Source of the DNA: Alentia gelatinosa
Lineage: Eukaryota; Annelida; Polychaeta; Phyllodocida; Polynoidae
Assembly: GCA_950022655.1 (NCBI GenBank)
Contig: OX465584.1
Coordinates: forward strand, 53,116,723 to 53,180,722
Reading direction: 5' to 3'
Length of the DNA stretch: 64,000 bases
Numbering within the stretch: position 1 is the stretch's first letter; each line of letters starts with the position of its first letter. Shown here piece by piece: positions 56,286-64,000 of the stretch. The translations under genes were made by a program, and so were the position numbers. The notes beneath the pieces are model-generated. The model had not been told where the DNA came from, did no database searches, and saw nothing but the letters and a program-made list of their open reading frames with translations.

Positions 56286-56495
56286 CCCAGATTAAATGCC
56301 AGTTCAATTTCCCCACTTAATGTGTTTTTAGGTGTCTGATCTTTACCGAGTGGATGAAAACCACGCTAGAAGCCTATGATCTTAACACTATGAAAGTATT
56401 GGACGTGCTTGATATATGTTATATTGGTGATAGCTGCTTGGCCTCGCCACTCACCCTAGAGCACATACAGACACCAGCAAGCCACCCACAGGTCC
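56286..56495. repeat. 210-bp direct repeat, left copy
   Basis: From TTCCCAGATTAAATGCCAG to AGCCACCCACAGGTCC. About a dozen differences from the right copy by eye. It ends exactly where the LINE fragment begins. Confidence 0.9.
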
Positions 56496-56854
56496 TAGAA
56501 GTTTGGAAAAAATAAAAATAAAATTGCAACGACCTTGTTCAGCAAAATTCCGTCAAACACCCCTATACCAAGGACAAGTCCTATGGGAGAAGCTACCTGT
56601 GCATATCCAGAACAAAGAATACAGAGATGACTTCAAGGCTAATATGAAGGATGTGATCGTAGCAATTTGTCAAGCAAACGAAGAGGACCAATAGTTCTAT
56701 ACTCAATTGAGTCTATCTGTATAGTTTCTCATCTGATGTTATGCTTCTGCATCTGTCCTGTACTATGTATTGACCACAAAGTGGAAGATCGCCATACAAG
56801 GCAAACTTTGTAAGTCATTAAACATGTTTCTGAATAAAAAAGTTTTAAAAAAAA
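56496..56854 (+). pseudogene. 5'-truncated LINE: ORF2 C-terminus plus 3' UTR
   Basis: The open frame at 56494-56694 encodes a basic segment ending VLWEKLPVHIQNKEYRDDFK, then ANMKDVIVAICQANEEDQ and a stop. The pattern W-x-x-L-P-x-x-I plus a spaced F-K is typical of the extreme C-terminus of LINE ORF2 proteins. A non-coding tail follows with GTTTCTGAATAAAAAAGTTT and an A run, consistent with an AATAAA signal and poly(A). Endonuclease and RT domains are absent. The insertion is bounded by two 210-bp direct repeats. Confidence 0.75.
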
Positions 56855-57066
56855 TTCCCAGATTAAATGCCAGTTCAATTTTCCATTTTCATGTGTTTTT
56901 AGGTGTCTGATCTTTACCGACTGGATGAAAAACACGCTTGAAGCCTATGATCTTAACACTATGAAAGTAATGGACGTGCTTGATATATGTTATATTGGTG
57001 ATAGATCCTTGGCCTCGCCACTCACCCTGTAGCACATACAGACACCAGCAAGCCACCCACGGGCCC
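56855..57066. repeat. 210-bp direct repeat, right copy
   Basis: Starts immediately after the A run and ends GCCACCCACGGGCCC. Differences from the left copy include CATTTTCATG for CCCACTTAATG, and single substitutions such as GTAATGG for GTATTGG. Confidence 0.9.
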
Positions 57067-57069
57067 TTT

Positions 57070-57820
57070 GCCCCATCTGACATTTCCACCGCTTTCTCAC
57101 TTGGGATCCAACGCTGTGTAGTTAGGGAGAACCCCTCAACCAGGGCTATATTTAGAAACGTGTTGGTATTATAAGCGTCCAGAGAAAACTCTGCACCCAA
57201 TGTAGGTCGCCCGATTCAAGCCATACACCCTCCGCTATAAACCTGTCAACTTCAGTAGAGAAACTCACATGAAATACCCCGACTACCTCATAAATGTTAC
57301 CGAAATACTACTTTGAAGTGATGTGTGTGTCATAAACAGCTGTTGTCATTTAGATTTTGACGGAAAAAGTTGCGTAGAGAGGTTTCGATCGCGGTTTATT
57401 AACGAAGAAAAGAAAATGATCTTTATCAGCATTCTCACCTGTTCACATTATATTTCATTTCTACATGACATCGTATCATCTTGATATTCCCATTGGTAGG
57501 TTCATAACGGAATGGAAAGGTAATTATGCTTGTAATGACTTTTTGAGTCACACATCCATTTAATAAATTTTTTCATCATAATATATTTAAATTTATTTGT
57601 TTCGATATTTGTGTTCCCGTTTGTGAGGAGTAGAATAAAAGTTACCTTTTCATTGGAACAAAACCCAGTTTATTGACTGAAAAACTACTGTTTACTCAAC
57701 TTGGGTAACTTTCAGCTGCAGACAAATGTCCTCTCCCCCAAATCTAGATCTCTCTCTTGATGACCGAAAAAGTTGTTTTTTAAATGTCAACTGCACTGTC
57801 ACTCTAAATACTAGGAGCTA
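57070..57820. other. No gene recognised
   Basis: AT-rich. Nothing identified apart from short open frames. Confidence 0.3.
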
Positions 57821-57824
57821 ATAG

Positions 57825-58025
57825 TATGTCCATCATAGATGAATGAGCGTGCAATTATAAATGAATAACAATTAAAAGGTTTGAGTTAGATTGAGCCTAC
57901 GGATAGTTTTAACCCACTTACACCCAGTGAACTTGCGATTTCTGCAACTGCCTGAGTCTAGGATCCAAACACATCAAACACCAGTGGGTCTTGAGGTATT
58001 TTGGTATTGAGTGATTGGTCATGGT
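57825..58025 (+). repeat. Family E repeat interrupted by family C
   Basis: Starts TAGGAGCTAATAGTATGTCC and stops at GGTCATGGTCAG, where family C sequence takes over; the full copies continue past this point. This suggests insertion of the later element. Confidence 0.65.
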
Positions 58026-58029
58026 CAGC

Positions 58030-58480
58030 GTCTTGAATTTGTTGATCCTCAAGGTTTTTATCAGGACAATGTAATCGGTATGGACCTGTAAATTGCAGAA
58101 ATAAGACATAAAGCCATTTTCCATTGGCCGATCACATTGGACCGATCTGCACTCGGGAACCACCAATCGAGTTTTTTTTGTATTGTGAAAAACCTTGGCA
58201 TTTTAAATGGTCACCGTTTGTTTTGGCAAATATTACGCAATAAAACAACTTGGTCAACGACTGACATAATCAAAACGCCTTGATTTCATCGGTGAGACTC
58301 AAGATTTATCATGAAAATAAAATCGGTATGAGCCTGTAAACACGGGAAGAGCAAGATATACACTGCACCCTCACCAGTTATTTGATACCGACTTAGAGTC
58401 GGTAGCAAAACCGACAGACATTCAGGGAAACTCAATTAATCAGTGCCGTTTTTGTCGACTAATGGAAAATGGTCTTTAGG
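58030..58480. mobile_element. Family C MITE copy, ends visible
   Basis: The core from 58108 (AAAGCCATTTTCCATTGGCCG) to 58478 (GACTAATGGAAAATGGTCTTT) is about 370 bp, with complementary termini. Additional family sequence at 58030-58107 suggests a second partial copy. Confidence 0.65.
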
Positions 58481-58952
58481 CACAAACTTTATTGTTAATA
58501 CTATCGTAATAAATTGTACTCTTCTAAATTCATTACGTTCTGGTTTTCTGTCTAAAGTCTAACATTGATTTAGGGTCTTTCTTAAAATATGAAACACTGA
58601 GCATTTCTGTAATACTGTTACATGTTCACTGTAAACACCATGTCAAAAACTATGAAAAAGGTCATCATTGCTGAATGAGCATGGAATTATAAATGAATAG
58701 CAATTAATAGGTTTGACTTATTCTCAGTCTAGGGGTCATTTTCTGTAACCCACTTGCACCCAATCAACTTGCCATTTCTGCAACTGCCTTGGGTCCAAAT
58801 ATATCAAGCAAGAAGAGAATTCGTATACAGGGATATCTCGATGTAGCCAAACGATTCATTAAACTGCTTTCAAATCCGGAAATGATGACCGGCCACTCCC
58901 GAAAAAGGAAGTGGAAGGAAAATAAAAAACGTATGTATGTACATATACACAT

Positions 58953-59085
58953 TATTGACTGGTTTCAGATGCAAGCGGCCATATGCTCCGATGAGTTAAC
59001 GCCAAGTCATTTCCGAGTTCATGCTAGGATACTGCGTAGGGTCAACTCCGAGGAGCATACTATCGTAAAACTGGATGAGTTTTAA
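58953..59085. repeat. Palindrome, GACTGGTTTCAG family
   Basis: GACTGGTTTCAGATGCAAGC on the left, with inner stem CATATGCTCCGATGAGTTAA pairing with GGTCAACTCCGAGGAGCATA. The right outer arm is shortened to AAAACTGG, where the next palindrome begins. Confidence 0.7.
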
Positions 59086-59202
59086 TCTTGGCCACCGTAT
59101 GCCACGACTGGAGTTTGGCATACTGATTTCACGAGGTGAAGCCGAGTGAAGTCCAGAGCCCAAACTCCAGGAGTGGCATGCGGTGGCCACAATTAAAACG
59201 AA
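59068..59202. repeat. Palindrome, GGCCACCGTATGCCACGA stem
   Basis: GTTTTAATCTTGGCCACCG pairs with GGTGGCCACAATTAAAAC. CCACGACTGGAGTTTGG pairs with CCAAACTCCAGGAGTGG. The apex TTCACGAGGTGAAGCCGAGTG is the shared motif. The next module starts 12 bp on. Confidence 0.85.
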
Positions 59203-59213
59203 CCAGGTTTTGA

Positions 59214-59364
59214 TTTTATCCTACCCCGTCTCCTCGATTTTGGAATATGACGTGATAACAATTCTGTATGCCATTTGTGGCATATAAAACTCCATATGCC
59301 AGTCAGCCAGTCAGCGAAAACTCAATGTTAAGCCTATGGGATTTAATATTAGGGGTAGGATAAA
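59214..59364. repeat. Module (TTTATCCTACCCC type)
   Basis: Begins TTTATCCTACCCCGTC and ends TTAGGGGTAGGATAAAA. Contains TCAATGTTAAGCCTATGGG. Confidence 0.75.
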
Positions 59365-59394
59365 ACCGCTTTTATCTATATTTTGTCTATATTG

Positions 59395-59835
59395 TATTTA
59401 TCATCCACCTTTATCCAACTGGTGGCGTGCCGATTTTAGTTAAATTTAGCGATGCACCATTTTTATCATTTGCAATATTTTTCTGTTTGCGCTGCTTTTC
59501 GTTGCTCGGAGCATATATATCTCCGTATGCACCGTACGTCCATACAGAGGTCCTATAGGTTTACTATGGACACTTTCTATTAGGTGGATGGTAAATATCC
59601 GTATGCACCGGGTATGTCCATTCAGAGTTCTTATAGGTTTACTATGGACACTTTGTATTAGGTGGATGATAAATATCTGTACATGCACCGGGTATCTCCA
59701 TACCGAGTTCCTATTGGTTTACTATGGACACTTTGTATTAGGTGGATGATAGATATCCGTACACACCGGGTATGTCCATACAGAGTTCTTATTGGTTTAC
59801 TATGGACACTTTGTATCAGGTGGATGATAAATATA
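59395..59835. repeat. Module with about four tandem 78-bp end copies
   Basis: Repeated CACCGGGTATGTCCAT, TATAGGTTTACTATGGACAC and TTTGTATTAGGTGGATGATA. It is the same end type as at 2935 and 30310, inverted. Confidence 0.8.
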
Positions 59836-59839
59836 AAAG

Positions 59840-60330
59840 ATGAATTTTGCGCACCATCCCCTGGTGAATAAAGCACATAAGGCGAGTCTAAGTGAAGCGC
59901 CTCTTGGCAGGGGTCGCTGGCTTGCCTCCTGTGCTGGGCCCCTCCTGTTGTCATCTTGACGCAAGGCCAAGGTAGTTTACGCAGAAGGCCCCGTCCTGCC
60001 TCTGCTTTCCCTGCCAGAGATAGTTTGCCATTTTGGTCCCGGGGCATGGTAAGCCAACCTGTCCAACAGCCTGACCTGTACTCATCCTAGTACACTACAG
60101 CCTCCTAAAACTACAGACTCCTGCGGGTTTAAGGTGATTAGCCATACATCACGAATTAGACCACGGGGATTTGGAATCGCTTTGAGGAATTGCCTCCCTT
60201 GATGTTCAGACTAAACCTGGTGTCAGGTGAATGTAAATATCCAGGTAAGTAAGCTAAACACAGACGGACTGCACTGTGCCTGAACTGAGAAGTCAGTGGT
60301 CGAATTTATCACCTGAGACTGCATGATGGT
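59840..60330. other. GC-richer segment; possible exon relic, unproven
   Basis: A minus-strand frame with ATG at 60047 in good context (MPRDQNGKLSLAGKAEAG) runs through 59880, then continues only into the tandem repeat. TTATTCACCAG at about 59870 on the minus strand is acceptor-like. No family recognised. Confidence 0.25.
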
Positions 60331-60370
60331 GTTTTTTTTTCATTCAAAGTAATTTATTTTGTTATCAGCC

Positions 60371-60638
60371 CACCCCTGGTACAAGTTTAGCCATAGGAAT
60401 AACATTAAAAAATAAATGCAACGAGCACCCATGTAAAGGGGCAATACTACGTCCTGGTCATGGCAGAGTGATGTGAGATGATGTCATTATCGACTGGCCA
60501 ATCAGCGGCTAGGATTTGAGAAAATAGGCAAGACATCAACATTGAGATTTATATGTTCCCAACTGGATTTGCGAAGTAATTTGAATTATTCTGATATTGT
60601 GACGCTATCATAATGTCAGTGAGAGGGGTGAGATAAAT
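60371..60638 (+). repeat. Long module (CACCCC type), copy 3
   Basis: Begins CCACCCCTGGTACAAGTTTAG and ends GAGAGGGGTGAGATAAATC. CGACTGGCCAATCAGCGGCTA is the shared CCAAT-containing core. The flank 60640-60770 is homologous to the region left of copy 1 (11100-11257). Confidence 0.75.
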
Positions 60639-60959
60639 CAAGAACCAAACTAAAATTGTATGATAAATAATAATTCACTCATTTTGATGCCTTGTAATCG
60701 TTACTCAGTTTTGCCTCGATGACGATTGCCGCTCATCCAAAGTCGTGGAGTATTGTCTATTTACATGAATCTTAATGTAGTTATTAGAGAATATTACATC
60801 GGAATATCCTTGGAAATATTAATTGATGGCTATTGATAGTTTGACATATCCAGTTACATATCATTGCTGTGTTATCACGAATCATTGATCGATCTAGAAT
60901 CGATTTGAATGTATGGTGCAACGACCAAAGAAAATTGTATCATATATTGGACAACAATA

Positions 60960-61360
60960 AACAAAACTAGGAGCAAATAATATGTTCATCCTAGTTGAAT
61001 GAGCGTGCTATTATAGATGAATAACAATTAAAAGGTATAAGTTAGATTTAGCCTATGGATAGTTTTCTGTAACCCAATTGCATCCAGTCAACTTGCAATT
61101 TCTGCAACTGCCTATCTAGGATCCAAACAAATCAAGCACCAGTGGGTCCTGAGGTATTTTGGTATTGAGTGATTGGTCATGGTCAGCTGGGCACGCCTCT
61201 ACGAGACTGTGACTCTGGCTCCCTGTTCTTTTCTCATTATCACAGTGAATAGCACACAGATAGTGAAGGGATACCTTGTATGCACTACCCTGAAAGTCTA
61301 TGGACCCCTCTAAACTCTAGATGATGTATTTAGCGCGTGCAAGCATGCTCTAAAAAACTG
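60960..61360 (+). repeat. Dispersed repeat family E, full copy
   Basis: From ACTAGGAGCAAATAATATG to GCGTGCAAGCATGCTCTAA. It includes TTGGTCATGGTCAGCTGGGC and AATAGCACACAGATAGTGAAG. Confidence 0.7.
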
Positions 61361-61629
61361 GCACCGGCGATAGATTTTATATGTTTCTCATAAAACATCA
61401 GAAAGTGTAAACAAAAGAATAGAGACCAGGGGCCGTTTAAAAACTCTCCTTTTGGAAAGACATCTCAATAGGTGTCCTTTCTGATGCTGGCAGCCTAACT
61501 TGACAAATATATATCAATGTACATGTTTGAATAATATCCTTCAGAGCTCCTAACAGTTATGTGTAAATAATACATTTTTCTCCATTGAAAAGTAAGAATA
61601 GAATGTTCTTTAACTGAAAAAGACCCAAT

Positions 61630-61705
61630 AGAATTGGGCTTCCCTGGGGTTTGAACCCAAGACCTTAGAACTGATTACCACTGATATTAACTGGGCACCC
61701 CATAT
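61630..61705 (-). ncRNA. tRNA-like relic or tRNA-derived SINE head
   Basis: The minus strand reads GGGGTGCCCAGTTAATATC, AGTGGTAATCAG, then GGTCTTGGGTTCAAACCCCAG. GGTTCAAACCC fits a B box and the CAGTGG region a weak A box, at normal spacing. The acceptor stem does not close convincingly and no anticodon can be assigned. Confidence 0.35.
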
Positions 61706-61709
61706 CCCT

Positions 61710-62220
61710 AGGGACAGACAAAAGAACAACCAATCACAGGAAGGCTTCCTTCATGAACTGTTCTTCTGAAGGATTCGGGTCAGGAGAGGGAAAATACACG
61801 GAAACGGAGTTTGCCATATATGGTCATATGCAAAGTGGTTTGGCACTTGAAAAGGGAGCGTAAACATACTTTGAAAGTATATCTGTTTAAATATTGGCAA
61901 ACCCACTTTGTATCCATCCCATACAGCTTTATACAGAGCAGTAGGGACTTGCATATCCCCGTCCATGAGATCTGCATTTGCATCCCATTTGATGAGGTAC
62001 AGATGCTGCAGGCTGTGGTGTGGCATTAGATGCGGCGCAGCCTTGGTGTATATTTTTGCACAGATATACTTCCAGAATCAGTTTGTTTACGCTCCCTAAA
62101 ATGAAACTCTGTTTCCATGTATAGCATAGTGTGTATGGACAACACTTATTTAACGTGATGACTCTCCCATCCTAGTCATTATGCTTCCTTCTCACTGCCC
62201 CCAGATATTTAACAGCCCCC
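61710..62220. other. No gene proven; small inverted similarity
   Basis: GGGAGCGTAAACATACTTTG near 61854 and TGTTTACGCTCCCTAAAAT near 62085 are inverse copies. The segments GTATATCTGTTT and TATACTTCCAG beside them also resemble each other, suggesting a MITE of about 240-300 bp; GAAACGGAGTTT / AAACTCTGTTTCC (61801, 62104) could be its ends. Confidence 0.45.
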
Positions 62221-62224
62221 TGGT

Positions 62225-62820
62225 CAACGATTTCTCAACCCCAAATTGCATAAAGTGGAATTCACACGGTGGGATTCACGTACCTCACATGGCCGTTTGT
62301 CTGAGACAAATTCTGTTGAGAGTCGGTACTGGAACACAATCTCCTCGTGTGAATGACAGACTTTCATTTTGCTGAGACAACTTTTTCTCTTGCAATTGTC
62401 GGCGACAATCAGCCCTAACAAGGAACAGAATCTCATGAGATTTTGACTTTAAACAGGTTTAGAATTTAGAGGGACATTTCGGTGAGACAAATGTACTTCA
62501 CACATTCTCCCCCAGTCTGTGAGTCTCAGTGGTCTCAAATAACACCTATTCACATGGGAAAGTACCCTGAGTCGCTGACTGTGTACCCTGTGCACCCTGT
62601 GTACCCTGGGTGGTGTGTAGGGGTGTAGGGGTGAGACTATGTACCTGTGAAGTCTTCCCATGTGAATTGAATCCGCCATGTTACCCTGAGACTGTAGAAC
62701 ACCCCAATCTTTGAAATTTTTTACCCAGCTGGAAATTGTAGCCGACTGGTGCAAAGGTGTGAAGTACACCAGTCTCAGGTACATTTGTCCCACCGTGTGA
62801 ATCCCACTTAACGTGACACC
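62225..62820. mobile_element. AAGTGGAATTCACACGG-family MITEs, two joined copies
   Basis: Terminus AAAGTGGAATTCACACGGTGG at 62242; terminus CACCGTGTGAATCCCACTTAA at about 62800. The interior includes GAATCTCATGAGATTTTGAC and TGTGTACCCTG repeats (62580-62615). The segment CTGGTCAACGATTTCTCAACC just upstream also occurs near 51410. Confidence 0.6.
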
Positions 62821-62901
62821 GATGACTAATTCTGAGGCTTGCAATAATTTCAAAGCGTATTTTGCAGATTTTGTGAAACACTCTGTCAGGAAGCACCTTA
62901 A

Positions 62902-63149
62902 GGTCCGGCGTCCACCTACTACGATGTGGCTTTGATATGGTCTACGATGCGCCTCCCGATCCGAAATCAAAATCGCATCGGAAGGTCACCTAATATCGGG
63001 GCAGTTGACCATATTTCTACGATTAGACACCAATAAAAAACCCATACAATGCGTGGTGGATTGGCATGTCTAGACACATGTCTACGATTTTGCACCTTCC
63101 CGATATGTCACCGATTCTGACAATTTTTGTATCGGTGCCATATCGGGCC
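62902..63149. mobile_element. Harbinger-like MITE, family A copy 3, truncated
   Basis: Starts GGTCCGGCGTCCACCTACT and follows copy 1 closely to TATCGGTGCCATATCGGG. It then ends GGGCCTTA without the long right terminal repeat, so about 30 bp of the right end are missing. Confidence 0.75.
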
Positions 63150-63349
63150 TTACTTTTCAGTAAAAATAGGGTGTACACATCACTGACTACGATTTTTATC
63201 ATAAACCTTTCTTCACACAGAGGAGCCTTGGCATCGTGTAATGGGGAACATATACTTCCTCCTACTCTATATATGATGGAAATCGATGCACATTTAACTA
63301 ATAGTTGGTCGTCAGGTGTAAGACATATACTGAATAAACGACTTTTTGG

Positions 63350-63790
63350 TCGTCAGGTATGAACCCCTAAACGACTTGGAGTGTCACTGGACCGATATTC
63401 TATCGGGGCACACGACTGACCAACTTTCATTTCCCTCATATTTTATCAGTTTATTTTCCGTCGGTAACTGTGAAGTGGCCTTAACATTGGCTTTAGGCAC
63501 GACTCCCCGTGTACACAAATGTATGTTGGAATAGGTAAGTCTATCTTCCATTGGCCGACTTTTCAGCACTTGATCTGAAGTCAGAAATCAACATTCGATT
63601 TGTCTATATACCGATCCAAGATCAGTTAATGGAAACAGCCTGGCATTTGAAATGGTCACCGATAATTATGGTAGAAATTATGTTGTACACCAACAACAAA
63701 ATCAAAACGCTTTAATCAGTGAGGATCACTGTTTTACTGGGGAACGTAAATTGGTAAGGACCTGAAAAATGTAGATGAAACAAGGAATGC
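63350..63790. mobile_element. Family C MITE copies, diverged
   Basis: Phrases CTATCTTCCATTGGCCGAC and TTGAAATGGTCACCGATAA, and a left part (63360-63480) with ACGACTTGGAGTGTCAC, also found near 51600. Confidence 0.5.
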
Positions 63791-63856
63791 ACTGCATCGT
63801 CACCACTTCTTGTTTCTGATCTTCTTGCAAGCTCTCATGAGTATGAGTCGTTCAGT

Positions 63857-64000
63857 AAAGCCCAATGCCCATCTACCGATTTCGGAACATTCATGTACCT
63901 TTGTCGGCGACAAACGGACGGTAATTTGTCTCACCCAAGACATCCTAACAGAGTCGGCTGTAGTCGGTAAATGTAGGACAGCTAGGCAAGGGTGAGCCAA
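63857..64000. mobile_element. MITE, AAGCCCAATGCCCATC family, copy 3 (cut by window)
   Basis: Starts AAAGCCCAATGCCCATCTACC and includes CTGTAGTCGGTAAATGTAGG. It runs off the end of the window. Confidence 0.65.

Noticed and set aside
58603..59085. 98-codon frame at 58789-59085
   Set aside because: It crosses family E sequence and enters a palindrome, so it is not a gene.
59658..60047. 129-codon minus frame with good start context
   Set aside because: Half of it is the tandem end repeat. The first 70 codons alone are listed only as a possible exon relic.

Overview
The window looks like nuclear DNA of an animal with a repeat-rich, moderately AT-rich genome, most likely a marine invertebrate; I cannot name the species. 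The evidence is a eukaryotic tRNA-Val gene with internal A and B boxes and a T-run terminator, exon-like segments bounded by GT/AG splice sites, fragments of non-LTR retrotransposons with poly(A) tails, many non-autonomous DNA transposons (MITEs), minisatellites, and a 200-base assembly gap. I see no long intact protein gene, no operons and nothing bacterial.

Layout. 0-9 kb: three kinds of inverted-repeat MITE, several foldback (palindrome) plus module units, a pogo-like element with TA target duplications, and a composite element at 5.26-5.72 kb. 11.2-13.5 kb: a tandemly duplicated repeat interrupted by the gap and by a nested MITE, then a near-perfect hairpin and a LINE ORF2 fragment. 13.9-15.25 kb: a GC-rich block followed by a 600-bp polypyrimidine tract. 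17-25 kb: more MITEs, a 170-bp tandem repeat, a 10-bp-period minisatellite, a foldback MITE with arms of about 110 bp, and the tRNA gene. 25-36 kb: a 65-bp tandem repeat, further foldback modules and a 15-bp minisatellite that opens long artificial reading frames. 37-39 kb: a satellite with two apparently identical 460-bp units. 43-44.4 kb: the best protein-gene evidence, two exons on the minus strand, with a GC-rich block upstream. 45-64 kb: dense in a MITE family carrying the ATTGGCCGA motif, plus a LINE 3' fragment flanked by two copies of a 210-bp sequence, and further foldback arrays.

The most unusual pattern is a recurrent architecture. Short modules (about 130-270 bp, with ends such as TTTATCCTACCCC or TTATCTCACCCC) sit directly beside long palindromes. 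The palindrome stems differ between families, but the apices share a motif like CGAGGCGATAGCCGAG. These units are scattered over the whole window in both orientations. All family assignments of transposons are inferences from termini and target duplications, since no transposase is present. Coordinates were read by eye and may be off by one or a few bases.
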